This document shows, piece by piece, positions 49,366 through 57,947 of a stretch of 64,000 nucleotides of DNA. Both the position numbers and the translations under genes were made by a program. The DNA lies in the NCBI RefSeq assembly GCF_025460765.1, contig NZ_JAMWEG010000018.1, positions 62,001-126,000 of the forward strand. The letters run 5' to 3'. Under the pieces are notes generated by a model that saw only the letters and a program-made list of their open reading frames with translations, had not been told where the DNA came from and did not search any database. The stretch's first letter is position 1. Every line of letters begins with the position of its first letter. This DNA comes from Micromonospora sp. MA102 (GTDB taxonomy: Bacteria; Actinomycetota; Actinomycetes; Mycobacteriales; Micromonosporaceae).

Positions 49366-51702
49366 TCAGGCCGCGGCGAGCGGCTGGCCGCCCAGGGTCT
49401 CCGCGTCGACGTCGGCCGGGCGCAGCGCCAGGGCGAGCACGTCGGCCACGTCGGCGAGGGTGTGGACGGTCAGCGCCTCGCGGACCTCGGCGGGCAGGTC
49501 GTCCAGGTCCGGCTCGTTGCGCTTCGGGATGATCACCTCGGTCAGGCCGGCCCGGTGGGCGGCGAGCAGCTTCTGCTTCACGCCGCCGATGGGCAGCACC
49601 CGGCCGGAGAGGGTCACCTCGCCGGTCATCCCGAACTCGGGGCGGACCGGCCGGCCCGTGACCAGCGAGGCCAGCGCCGTGACCATGGTGATGCCGGCAC
49701 TCGGGCCGTCCTTCGGCACCGCGCCCGCCGGGAAGTGCACGTGGATCCGCCGCCCGGCGAGGGCGTTCGGGTCGATGCCGAGGCGTCGCCCGTTGGAGCG
49801 CAGGTAGGACAGCGCGATGTGCGCCGACTCCTTCATGACGTCGCCGAGCTGACCGGTGAGGGTCAGGCCCGGCTCGCCCTCCATGCTGGTCGCCTCGATG
49901 AACAGCACGTCGCCGCCCGCGCCGGTGACCGCCAGGCCGGTGGCCACGCCCGGCACCGCCGTACGCTCCGCCGACTCCGGGGTGAACTTGGGCCGGCCCA
50001 GGTAGCGGGCGAGGTTGTCGGTGTCGACGCGGACCGGCGCCGGGTCGGCCGCCAGCGCCACGGTGACCTTGCGCAGGATCTTCGCCAGGGCCCGTTCGAG
50101 CTGCCGGACGCCGGCCTCCCGGGTGTACTCACCCGCGATCAGCGCCAGCGCGCCGTCGGTGACGGTGACCTCCTCGGCGGTCAGCCCGGCCCGCTCCCGC
50201 TGCCGGGGCAGCAGGTGGTCCCGAGCGATGGCCACCTTCTCGTCCTCGGTGTAGCCGTCCAGGGTGACCAGCTCCATCCGGTCCAGCAACGGGCCGGGGA
50301 TGCTGTCCACCACGTTGGCGGTGGCCAGGAAGAGCACGTCGGACAGGTCGAGGTCGACCTCGAGGTAATGGTCCCGGAAGGTGTGGTTCTGCGCCGGGTC
50401 GAGCACCTCCAGCAGGGCCGCGGCCGGATCGCCGGCGTAGCCGACGGCCAGCTTGTCGACCTCGTCGAGGAGCACCACCGGGTTCATCGAGCCGGCCTCG
50501 CGCAGCGCGCGGACGATCCGGCCGGGCAGCGCGCCCACGTAGGTGCGCCGGTGGCCACGGATCTCCGCCTCGTCACGGACGCCGCCGAGGGAGACGCGGA
50601 CGAAGTTGCGGCCCAGCGCCCGCGCCACGGACTCGCCGAGGCTGGTCTTGCCGACGCCGGGCGGGCCGCCCAGGGCGAGGACCGCGCCGGAGCCGCGGCC
50701 GCCGACCACGCCGAGGTTGCGCTCGGCGCGCCGGTTGCGCACCGCCAGGTATTCCAGGATGCGGTCCTTCACGTCGGCCAGGCCGGCGTGGTCGGCGTCG
50801 AGCACCGCACGCGCCGCGGCCAGGTCGGTGTTGTCCTGGGTACGCGTGTTCCACGGCATCTCCAGGACGGTGTCCAGCCAGGTGCGGATCCAGCCCGCCT
50901 CCGGCGAGGCGTCACTGGCGCGCTCCAGCTTGCCGACCTCGCGCAGGGCCGCCTCGCGGACCTTGTCGGGCAGGTCGGCCGCCTCCACGCGGGAGCGGTA
51001 GTCGGCGGAGCCGTCCGGCTCGTCCTCGCCGAGTTCCTTGCGGATCGCGGCGAGCTGCTGGCGGAGCAGGAACTCGCGCTGCGACTTCTCCAGTCCCTCG
51101 CGGACGTCGCTGTTGATCTGCTCGGTGACCTCCTGCTCGGCCAGGTGGTCCTTCACCCAGCCCACCAGCAGCTCCAGCCGGGCGGTGACGTCCGGGGCGG
51201 CGAGCAGCTCGGTCTTCTGCGCCAGGGTCAGCCAGGGCGCGTAGCCGGCCGCGTCGGCCAGCTCGGAGAGGTCGGTCATCCGCTCCATGGCGTCGATGAC
51301 CTGCCAGGCGCCGCGCTCCTGGAGGACCGAGGTCATGAGGGCGCGGTACTCGCGGGCGAGTTCCCGGGCCCGGCCGGCCGGGGCGGGTTCGTCGAGGGTG
51401 GTCGCCTCGACCCAGAGGGCGGCGCCCGGTCCGGGCACGCCGGAGCCGATCCGCGCCCGGGCGAGGCCGCGGACCACGGCGGCCGGCTCGCCGCTGGGCA
51501 GCCGACCCACCTTCTCGATGGTGGCGATCACGCCGACCGAGCCGTACTCGCCGTCGAGGCGGGGCACGGCGAGCAGCCGCTTGTCGCCGCTGGCGCGGGC
51601 CGCGTCGACCGCGGCCTGGGTGGTCGGGTCGAGGGTCACCGGGATGACCATGCCGGGCAGCAGGACGGCGTCGGTCAGTGGAAGTACCGGAAGAGTTGCC
51701 AT
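49366..51702 (-). CDS. lon: ATP-dependent Lon protease
   Basis: A 778-residue cytoplasmic protease. The N-terminal substrate domain (MATLPVLPLTDAVLLPGMV) precedes the AAA+ module with Walker A GGPPGVGKTS and Walker B 'VVLLDEVDK'. The protease domain has the catalytic Ser in PKDGPSAGITM and Lys in PIGGVKQKLLAA. It degrades damaged and regulatory proteins. The start at 51702 fits the family; an upstream in-frame start would run into the HAIR element. That element, 23-43 bp before the start, predicts HspR repression and heat induction. Confidence 0.96.
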   Translation of the reverse strand: MATLPVLPLTDAVLLPGMVIPVTLDPTTQAAVDAARASGDKRLLAVPRLDGEYGSVGVIATIEKVGRLPSGEPAAVVRGLARARIGSGVPGPGAALWVEATTLDEPAPAGRARELAREYRALMTSVLQERGAWQVIDAMERMTDLSELADAAGYAPWLTLAQKTELLAAPDVTARLELLVGWVKDHLAEQEVTEQINSDVREGLEKSQREFLLRQQLAAIRKELGEDEPDGSADYRSRVEAADLPDKVREAALREVGKLERASDASPEAGWIRTWLDTVLEMPWNTRTQDNTDLAAARAVLDADHAGLADVKDRILEYLAVRNRRAERNLGVVGGRGSGAVLALGGPPGVGKTSLGESVARALGRNFVRVSLGGVRDEAEIRGHRRTYVGALPGRIVRALREAGSMNPVVLLDEVDKLAVGYAGDPAAALLEVLDPAQNHTFRDHYLEVDLDLSDVLFLATANVVDSIPGPLLDRMELVTLDGYTEDEKVAIARDHLLPRQRERAGLTAEEVTVTDGALALIAGEYTREAGVRQLERALAKILRKVTVALAADPAPVRVDTDNLARYLGRPKFTPESAERTAVPGVATGLAVTGAGGDVLFIEATSMEGEPGLTLTGQLGDVMKESAHIALSYLRSNGRRLGIDPNALAGRRIHVHFPAGAVPKDGPSAGITMVTALASLVTGRPVRPEFGMTGEVTLSGRVLPIGGVKQKLLAAHRAGLTEVIIPKRNEPDLDDLPAEVREALTVHTLADVADVLALALRPADVDAETLGGQPLAAA

Positions 51703-51724
51703 CGAACACCTGCTATCGCGTTGA

Positions 51725-51745
51725 GTTGAGCGTGTCAGGCTCAAG
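51725..51745. promoter_or_regulatory. HAIR element, HspR-type operator of lon
   Basis: On the minus strand CTTGAGC-N7-GCTCAAC matches the HspR-associated inverted repeat CTTGAGT-N7-ACTCAAG, with one mismatch between the arms. In Streptomyces, HspR controls dnaK, clpB and lon through such elements. Its place just before lon makes the call convincing. Confidence 0.8.
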
Positions 51746-51947
51746 TAACAAACCGTCTCCCTTGTTCCGGCTTGTGACCCACACCACTCCCGCAGCCCGG
51801 CGAACCCGCGGCGGCACGCGGGGACGCATTTGCCGCCGCCCGGATAACCCGACCCGCCGAATGGGGAAGGACGGGTATTGTTGCGAAATTGCCGCGAGAT
51901 ACGTCAAACTCATAGCCACACCCCGCCCGACACAGGGAGTAATGGCG

Positions 51948-52295
51948 ATGGCAAGGAAAGTAATCACCGTTCTGACCGACGACCTCGACGGCGGAAAGGC
52001 CGATCGGACCGTCGAGTTCAGCCTGGACGGTGTGGCGTACACGATCGACGTCTCCGACGAGAACGCCGGCGTCCTGCGCAAGGCGTTGGACCCGTACATC
52101 AGCGCTGGCCGACGGATCGGTCGCGGCCCCGTCGAGGCCGGTCGCCCCGCCCGCGGCGGCGCCCGCCCGAGCACCTCGGGAATGGACCGCGAGCAGAACC
52201 GCGCCATCCGGGAATGGGCCGTCAAGAACGGCTACGAGATTTCCGAGCGGGGCCGCATCCCCGTCTCGGTGGTGGAGGCCTACAAGAACCGCTGA
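51948..52295 (+). CDS. lsr2: Nucleoid-associated protein Lsr2
   Basis: A 115-residue DNA-bridging protein that silences AT-rich and horizontally acquired genes. The N-terminal dimerisation domain (MARKVITVLTDDLDGG, 'TVEFSLDGVAYTIDVS') and the C-terminal DNA-binding domain ('REWAVKNGYEISERGRIPVSVVEAY') with the RGR minor-groove motif are typical. The second of two in-frame ATGs is used because GGGAG is then 8 nt away. It is divergent from lon across an AT-richer 200-bp region. A terminator follows. Confidence 0.96.
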   Translation: MARKVITVLTDDLDGGKADRTVEFSLDGVAYTIDVSDENAGVLRKALDPYISAGRRIGRGPVEAGRPARGGARPSTSGMDREQNRAIREWAVKNGYEISERGRIPVSVVEAYKNR

Positions 52296-52321
52296 ACCCT
52301 CCCGGTTCACCGTCGGGCATC

Positions 52322-52365
52322 CCGGGGTCACGCTGAGAAATCGGCGTGACCCCGGTCGGCTTTTT
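52322..52365 (+). terminator. Intrinsic terminator of lsr2
   Basis: A perfect 12-bp stem (52322-52333 with 52344-52355), a 10-nt loop and a T5 run at 52361-52365, 26 bp past the stop codon. It is the only classic hairpin-plus-U-tract terminator in the window. Confidence 0.85.
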
Positions 52366-52468
52366 CCGGCGTTAACATTTTTCAGCCGGGCGGGGTGTCC
52401 CGGCAGGCCACTTCGTCCCGGCGCCGGCCCTCTCGGGGGCCCGCGCTCCCCGACCCGGGAGTCCATCG

Positions 52469-53302
52469 GTGCACGTCAGCATGGCGACCAGCGCCGGCAC
52501 GGCCGGCCGGGCGAACGAGGACTTCGCCGGCGCCGTTCCCGCCGCCGTGGTGCTGCTCGACGGCGCCGGCATCCCGGGGACGGAATCGATCTGCTCCCAC
52601 GGTGTCGCCTGGTACACCCACCGTCTCGGCGGCACGCTGCTCGGTCGGCTGTCGCGCGACGACGGGCGGGATCTCGCGACGATCCTCGGCGAGGCGATCG
52701 ACGAGATCGCCGCCGAGCACCGCGGCACCTGCGACATCACGCACCCCGCCAGCCCGCAGGCGACCGTGGCGCTCGTCCGCGCCCACCGGGGCCGCCTGGA
52801 CCACCTCCTGCTCGCCGATTCCTTCCTCGTCTTCGACCGGATCGGCGGGGGCCCGCAGGTCGTCACGGACGAGCGCGAGGTCGCGGCCCGGCGCGTCTGC
52901 TCCACACCGCTGGCGGGCGTTCCGGTGGGCACGCCGGAGTACGACCGCGTCCGTGCCTCCTGCGCCGAGGCGCTGCGCGCCCGCCGGAACCAGCCGGGCG
53001 GCTACTGGATCGCCAAGGACGATCCGCACGCGGCGGAGGAGGCGGTGACCGGCAGCCGGCCCCTGCGCGACCTGGACGGCGTCGCGCTGCTCAGCAACGG
53101 CGCCAGCCGCGTCGTCAGCCCGTACGGGCTGACTGACTGGCCCGGGGTGCTGGACCTGCTCGCCGATGGCGGGCCGGCGGCCGTCCTGCGCCGCGTCCGG
53201 CAGGCCGAGGCCGGCTCCGTGGGCCCCGCCGCGCCGGTCCCGGACGACGCCACCGTCGTGCACTGGACCCGGCTGCCGCACTCCGTGGGCGGCGAACTGT
53301 GA
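52469..53302 (+). CDS. PP2C-like phosphatase-fold protein with altered active site
   Basis: A 277-residue protein of the PP2C family. The first metal-binding motifs are present: GRANEDF near residue 15 and LLDGAG near residue 30. The later 'SDG' motif is changed to 'LLSNGASR', while the final 'DDAT' (about 262-265) matches the family's DN-x-T. Loss of that Asp suggests weak or no phosphatase activity, or a sensor role. A GTG at 52469 and an ATG four codons later are both possible starts. No partner gene adjoins it. Confidence 0.7.
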   Translation: MHVSMATSAGTAGRANEDFAGAVPAAVVLLDGAGIPGTESICSHGVAWYTHRLGGTLLGRLSRDDGRDLATILGEAIDEIAAEHRGTCDITHPASPQATVALVRAHRGRLDHLLLADSFLVFDRIGGGPQVVTDEREVAARRVCSTPLAGVPVGTPEYDRVRASCAEALRARRNQPGGYWIAKDDPHAAEEAVTGSRPLRDLDGVALLSNGASRVVSPYGLTDWPGVLDLLADGGPAAVLRRVRQAEAGSVGPAAPVPDDATVVHWTRLPHSVGGEL

Positions 53303-53314
53303 CCGGGCAACGGC

Positions 53315-53347
53315 GGAGCCGCCCGGGGCAGACCCCCGGGCGGCTCC
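53315..53347. terminator. Bidirectional terminator
   Basis: A perfect 14-bp stem (53315-53328 with 53334-53347) and a 5-nt loop, between the convergent PP2C-like and Asn/Gly-repeat genes. Confidence 0.75.
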
Positions 53348-53359
53348 GGCCGTCGATGC

Positions 53360-54700
53360 TCAGTTGACCCGGATCCGCACCGCGTCGAAGGCGGGGGTCT
53401 GGTTGGCCCGCTCCATCATCGGGATGCGGTGCGAGCCGTCACCGGCCCAGACCGCGCACTGCGCCAGGCCCGACTGGGGCAGGCCGGGAACCTGGATGGT
53501 CACCTGGTCGGCCTGGTTGCTGCCGCCGCCGTCCTCGGTCGCCACGAAGAAGGCCGGAACGTCCTGCGGATTCGACGGCGCCGCCTGGGTGGTCTGCAGC
53601 ATCCGGCAGGCGGTGTGGAAGTGGCCGCGCACCAGGCCCTGGTCGTTGAGCAGCGAGCTCTCCACGTAGTAGCCACCCTGGCCGGCGGCGAGGAAGCGGT
53701 CGCGCACCAGGTTCCGGGTGCTGACCCGGAGGGTGAACGGCTGGTTGCGCTGGACCCGGTTCGGGAACTGCGTGATGAGCAGCGAGGGGTTGTTGGCGGC
53801 GGAGCCCACCTCACCGAACGCCGTGCTCACGCACCGGTTGCCGTTCTGGAAACCGTCGTGCGCCTGGAGCTCGCTGTTGGTGCAGTCCTTGGCGAGCACG
53901 TTCAGGCCGTTGTTCCCGCCGTTCTGGCCACCGTTGTTGCCGCCATTGTTACCGCCGTTGTTGCCGCCGGTCTGGCCACCGTTGTTGCCGCCGGTCGGCG
54001 AACTCGTCGGCGCACCGGTCTGCCCGCCGTTGTCGCCACCGCCGTTGTTGCCACCGCCGTTCTGGCCGCCGTTCTGGCCGCCGTTCTGGGCGTTGTCGGC
54101 GATGGCGCACCGGGCCAACTGGTCCAGGCCCTGCGGGCGCTGGGCGACCCGGCCGATGGCCGTCGCGATCCGGTTCAACGTCGCGGTCCGCTTCTCGGCG
54201 AGCGGCCGCAGGATGGCGTTGTTGACGAAGTCGCCGCCGTTGCGCCCGTCGGCCGCCAGCCGCCGGTTGGCCTCGGCGATCTGGTCGTTCAGCAGGGCGA
54301 GGTTGCGGTCCACCTCGGCGCGCGCCTGCTCGGGCACCTGCGGCAGCTTGCTCCGCACGTCGGGGCAGGCCACGGTCGGGGTCCCGGCGCCCGCGCCGCC
54401 ACCCCTGGTCTGCTGGCACTCGGCGGCCGACATCTGCCCGTCACCCCAGTGGTTACGCACCCAGCGGCCGTTCTGCCAGGTCCGGGTGGTGCTGCCACGG
54501 CCGTCCGGCGCGGTCGCGCCCGGGCTCGGGGCCACACAGGACGCCGAGGCGGTGCGGACGGTGGTCCGCCGGTCCTGGGCGGACGAGATCTGGGTGACGG
54601 CGACGATTCCGCCGAAGACCGCGAGCGTGCCGACCACGGCCAGCAGACGCTTGCTCCGCGCGTTACCGGATGACCGGCGCGCCCGTGTGGACCTGCGCAT
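53360..54700 (-). CDS. Secreted protein with Asn/Gly-rich repeat linker
   Basis: A 446-residue exported protein. An Arg-rich start and a hydrophobic segment (LLAVVGTLAVFGGIVAVTQI, 19-38) form a signal or anchor. A Cys-containing N-domain with a helical part (about 110-200) is joined by an Asn/Gly/Gln linker (about 203-265) to a C-terminal beta-domain (about 270-446). That last domain contains 'GHFHTACRML' and pairs of Cys likely to form disulfides. AAGGAGAG lies 8 nt before the ATG. I do not recognise the family. Confidence 0.75.
   Translation of the reverse strand: MRRSTRARRSSGNARSKRLLAVVGTLAVFGGIVAVTQISSAQDRRTTVRTASASCVAPSPGATAPDGRGSTTRTWQNGRWVRNHWGDGQMSAAECQQTRGGGAGAGTPTVACPDVRSKLPQVPEQARAEVDRNLALLNDQIAEANRRLAADGRNGGDFVNNAILRPLAEKRTATLNRIATAIGRVAQRPQGLDQLARCAIADNAQNGGQNGGQNGGGNNGGGDNGGQTGAPTSSPTGGNNGGQTGGNNGGNNGGNNGGQNGGNNGLNVLAKDCTNSELQAHDGFQNGNRCVSTAFGEVGSAANNPSLLITQFPNRVQRNQPFTLRVSTRNLVRDRFLAAGQGGYYVESSLLNDQGLVRGHFHTACRMLQTTQAAPSNPQDVPAFFVATEDGGGSNQADQVTIQVPGLPQSGLAQCAVWAGDGSHRIPMMERANQTPAFDAVRIRVN
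53908..54092 (-). repeat. Asn-Gly codon repeat region
   Basis: Degenerate tandem copies of 9-12 bp units encoding NNGG, QNGG and GGNN runs, interrupted once by a Thr/Pro/Ser segment. It is a coding, disordered linker, not an intergenic array. Slippage could change its length between strains. Confidence 0.7.
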
Positions 54701-54967
54701 CGAATTGCTCTCCTTCTCGATCCGGTAGTTGACTGGTGACCCCGGCGGACCGATGGATTTCGGGGTGAGGATCACTGCGACGTTCCGGTCGCACGTCGAT
54801 GACCGACGATGCCCTTTCCGCACCGTCCCCGCGCCGTCCGGCGCGGCGGTGAAGATCTGCGTCCATTCCCGCTTAGGTACGGAGCCGGCACGGCGAAGGT
54901 TCAACCGGGGATCGGGAGAATTCGCGGAGATTTCCGGGGCGGCCGGACGCGGCCCCGCGACGCCGGG

Positions 54968-55834
54968 TCAGTCGGCGCAGAGATGGTCGAAGGCGAAGCC
55001 GCCCTCGAACTCGTCGCGCCGGGCGGCCAGCCGCCGGATCCGCGCGCGTACCTCGTCCCGGTCCACCAGGGACGGTTCGGCGGCGTCGAGGTCGCGCAGC
55101 CGCTCGCCGACCGCCACGGCGGCCAGGTCCTCGGCGAGCCGGGCCGGGTCCACGCCGCAGGAGAAGCGCTGGGCCACCAGGTGCACCCGCTCGACCAGGC
55201 ACCGGCCGGGCCGCACCTCGACCCAGCTCCAGCCCTCGGCCGGGCCGTCCGCCCACCGCACGTGGAGCCCGCGGACGATCGGGTCGGCGAGCCGGCGCTC
55301 CACGTACGCCTCGACGGCGGCGGCCCGGGTCAGCGCCCCGAGGTCGTTGACCGGTCCGCGCCGGCCGTCCGGGAGCCGGCCGAGAATGTCCCGGAACCCG
55401 ACCGCGTCGGTGGTGTCCGGACCGGTGCCGGCGGCGTAGCCGCGTGCGTCGATGACGTACTCGACGAGGCGGCGGGCGTGGTCGGCGGCGCGCAACGTCG
55501 GCGACTCGACCCGCAGCAGCGGCAACCCGACCGCGGCGCAGACCGCGCTGGTCATCCGTTCGGCCCGGCGGGCCGGCGACCCGGCGGGCGCGGGCGGGGC
55601 GAACTGCACGGCGAACAGCGGCAGGCCGGTGTCGGCGGCGCAGACCACCTGGTCGAGGCCCTCCCGCCCGGCGGTGCTCCACTGGTGCCCGGTGACGCCC
55701 GGCGGCCTACCCTGCACCAGCTCACCGAGCCGGCGGGCCGGATAGCCCAGGTGGCCGGCGCGGGTGAGCTGCGGCGCGACCCCGGGCGGGATCGGACGCA
55801 GCCAGGAGGTGGCCACGCTGCCGGTGCTCGTCAT
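54968..55834 (-). CDS. DUF2726-like protein
   Basis: A 288-residue cytoplasmic protein. The central part 'DQVVCAADTGLPLFAVQF' followed by 'ERMTSAVCAAVGLPLLRVES' resembles DUF2726, a restriction-endonuclease-like fold in which an Asp strand and a Glu/Gln-x-Lys strand form the active site. Here the second motif reads 'FAVQF', so nuclease activity is uncertain. The C-terminal half, with 'EGWSWVEVRPGRCLVERVHLVAQRF', is unassigned. No restriction-modification gene lies nearby. Confidence 0.55.
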   Translation of the reverse strand: MTSTGSVATSWLRPIPPGVAPQLTRAGHLGYPARRLGELVQGRPPGVTGHQWSTAGREGLDQVVCAADTGLPLFAVQFAPPAPAGSPARRAERMTSAVCAAVGLPLLRVESPTLRAADHARRLVEYVIDARGYAAGTGPDTTDAVGFRDILGRLPDGRRGPVNDLGALTRAAAVEAYVERRLADPIVRGLHVRWADGPAEGWSWVEVRPGRCLVERVHLVAQRFSCGVDPARLAEDLAAVAVGERLRDLDAAEPSLVDRDEVRARIRRLAARRDEFEGGFAFDHLCAD

Positions 55835-55957
55835 CTCGCCAGATCCGTCCGTCGCTGGTGTCGACGCCCGAGTCTAGGGCGTCGATCATGGCGGCCGCCT
55901 CGGCGGTGCGGCGGAATCCGGTTGCCCGGTCCGGCCGGGACCGGTGGAATCGCCCGT

Positions 55958-56569
55958 GTGGCGATCTTCCTGACGACCGGACGGCTGGTGCTGCGCGAGT
56001 TCACCGCGGACGACGCCCCGCTCCTGACCGGGCTGGACGGCGACCCGGCGGTGATGCGGTACCTGACCGGCGGCCGGCCCACCCCGGCCGGCGAGATCCG
56101 CGACCGGGTGCTGCCCACCATGCTGGCCGCGTACCGCCGGCCGCCCGAGCTGGGCTGGTGGGCGGCGGAACGGCGAACCGACGGGGAATTCCTCGGCTGG
56201 TTCGAGTTCCGCCCGCTGCGCGACGGCGACCCGCGCGAGGTGGAGCTGGGCTACCGGCTGCGCCGGGCCGCCTGGGGCGCCGGGTACGCCACCGAGGGCG
56301 CGCGGGCGCTGGTCGGGCACGGCTTCACGGCGCTCGGCGTGGAGCGGGTGGTGGCGACCACCATGGCGGTCAACACCGGGTCCCGCCGGGTGCTGGAGAA
56401 GGCCGGGCTGGCGTACCGACGGACGTTCCACCAGGACTGGCCGGAGGCGATCCCCGGCTCCGAACACGGCGAGGTGGAGTACGCGCTGACCCGCGCGGAG
56501 TGGGCCGAGCGCCGGCCGGCCACCGATACCGACGCGTCGTCCGGTGCGCGGCAGGTCCCGGGCCTCTAG
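55958..56569 (+). CDS. GNAT-family N-acetyltransferase (RimJ/RimL-like)
   Basis: A 203-residue acetyltransferase. 'LTTGRLVLREFTADDAP' at the start, the acetyl-CoA-binding 'RRAAWGAGYATEGARALVGHGF' loop and 'MAVNTGSRRVLEKAGL' mark the RimJ/RimL group that modifies protein N-termini or small amines. The GTG at 55958 is chosen because it directly precedes the first conserved strand; no good ribosome site is visible. The next gene starts 10 bp after its stop but has its own promoter inside the 3' end. Confidence 0.85.
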   Translation: MAIFLTTGRLVLREFTADDAPLLTGLDGDPAVMRYLTGGRPTPAGEIRDRVLPTMLAAYRRPPELGWWAAERRTDGEFLGWFEFRPLRDGDPREVELGYRLRRAAWGAGYATEGARALVGHGFTALGVERVVATTMAVNTGSRRVLEKAGLAYRRTFHQDWPEAIPGSEHGEVEYALTRAEWAERRPATDTDASSGARQVPGL

Positions 56570-56572
56570 GCT
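56567..56572 (+). promoter_or_regulatory. -10 element of a leaderless promoter
   Basis: TAGGCT ends 7 nt before the GTG at 56580. Its first bases are the TAG stop codon of the GNAT gene. Confidence 0.5.
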
Positions 56573-56579
56573 CGGCCGG

Positions 56580-57665
56580 GTGCACAGCGGACGGACCCCG
56601 GAGCGGCTGACCAAGCGCGGTCTCGTCGCCGTCTCCCACGCCATCGAACGGGCCGCGCTGGCCGAGGCCGAGGACGGGCCGCTGGTCGTGTTCGCCCTGT
56701 TCCAGCGGCTGCCGTACTTCGCCCGGGAACGCGCGGTCTACCGACGGATCGCCGGGCGGGCCGCGGTCACCGTGGTCGGGATGGTCGGCGGGCCTGCGCC
56801 GGAGCTGCCCGCCGGGGCGTACCCGGTGGCGCTGGAGGAGACCGAGGAGCTGGCCCGGGAGTGGAGCGTGGTGGCGCTGACGCCGCGCTTCGGGGCGAGT
56901 CTGGTGGCGTACGACCGGGCCGAGGTGGCGCCCGCGGAGACGCTGGAAGCCGGCCGCCTCTTCGACGGGCGCTGGGGCTTCCGCCGGGACGAGGCGCTGC
57001 ACGACGTGCTCCGGCTGTGGGGGCAGCTCGCCGAGCGGCTGCCCGCGCCGGCGCGGGCGGGGCTGGAGCAGGCGGTGGCGCGGGTCCGGGACATCCCGGC
57101 CGCCCCGGGCGAGGCCCGCGCCGAGGCGGCGCTGCGGCTGCTGGCCCGCCGGGGCGAGCGGGCGCACCCGATCGAGCCGGCGGACGGCCTGCTCGACGAG
57201 CCGGGGCTGCGCCGGTGGACCGGCGTCGACGGGGTGACCGCCTCGGGCACCCTGCCGGTGGCGCTGGTCGGCCTCCGGGTGGACGAGCCGGCCGGCGCAC
57301 CGGAACGCTTCGGCCGACGTGGCGCGGCCCGGGAGGGGCAGGCCGTGCTCGCGGCGGTGACCAGCGTGCTGAGTCCGGTCGACCGGGCGGTCCGCCTGGC
57401 CGACAACGAGTTCCAGCTGATCCTGCCCGGGCGGGACGAGGCGGGGGCGCTCGCCGTGGTGGGCCGGCTGCGGGAGGCCGTGGGCGGGTTGGCCCACTCG
57501 TACCCGTTCGTCGGGTACGCGGTGCACGCGGCGGTCACCGTGACCGCCCGGCGGCCGTTGCCGTTCGCCGACCTGCGGCACGCGGTGGAGTGGGCGGTGC
57601 GCGAGGGCGTACCCGTAGCCTCGCTGCCCTCCGAGCGCGCGCCCGTCCCGACCGGGGCCGGCTGA
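56580..57665 (+). CDS. DICT-domain protein with degenerate GGDEF-like domain
   Basis: A 361-residue cytoplasmic protein. Residues 12-130 match the DICT sensory domain found with diguanylate cyclases and two-component proteins ('SHAIERAALAEAEDGPLVVFALFQ', 'WSVVALTPRFGASLVAYD'). The C-terminal third (about 225-345) has the GGDEF fold pattern, but the signature strand reads LADNEFQLILPG, so cyclase activity is doubtful. It may bind a nucleotide or act as a scaffold. The Asp23 cluster follows 82 bp downstream in the same direction. Confidence 0.75.
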   Translation: MHSGRTPERLTKRGLVAVSHAIERAALAEAEDGPLVVFALFQRLPYFARERAVYRRIAGRAAVTVVGMVGGPAPELPAGAYPVALEETEELAREWSVVALTPRFGASLVAYDRAEVAPAETLEAGRLFDGRWGFRRDEALHDVLRLWGQLAERLPAPARAGLEQAVARVRDIPAAPGEARAEAALRLLARRGERAHPIEPADGLLDEPGLRRWTGVDGVTASGTLPVALVGLRVDEPAGAPERFGRRGAAREGQAVLAAVTSVLSPVDRAVRLADNEFQLILPGRDEAGALAVVGRLREAVGGLAHSYPFVGYAVHAAVTVTARRPLPFADLRHAVEWAVREGVPVASLPSERAPVPTGAG

Positions 57666-57747
57666 GCGCCGCGGCCGGAGGACTGCCCCGCCCCGAAACG
57701 GGTACGCCCCGCCGGTCCGGTCGATCGCGGCGGAGCGGGGGTGGGGC

Positions 57748-57936
57748 ATGACGCGCGGGCAGTTCGGTTTCCTGGCCGGCTTCCTGGTGGTCGCGGTCTG
57801 GGCGCTGGGCGGGGCCGGGGCGGCGGCCGCCGCCACCGTGGCCGGCCTGGTCGGCTGGCTGCTGGTCCGGGCGCGCGACGGCGACGTCAGCCTGCCCGGG
57901 CTCGCGGACCGGGCCACCGCCGGCCGGCGTCGCTGA
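57748..57936 (+). CDS. DUF2273-like small membrane protein
   Basis: A 62-residue protein of two hydrophobic segments (about 6-23 and 26-41) with a short charged tail 'DGDVSLPGLADR'. This matches the small DUF2273-type protein that accompanies Asp23/Gls24 genes in actinobacteria. It is the first of four closely spaced genes. Confidence 0.7.
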   Translation: MTRGQFGFLAGFLVVAVWALGGAGAAAAATVAGLVGWLLVRARDGDVSLPGLADRATAGRRR

Positions 57937-57947
57937 GGCGGACCGGG

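Noticed and set aside
53908..54092. Tandem repeats that might suggest a CRISPR or VNTR locus
   Set aside because: The repeats are codon-phased Asn/Gly units within one reading frame, with no unique spacers of constant length.
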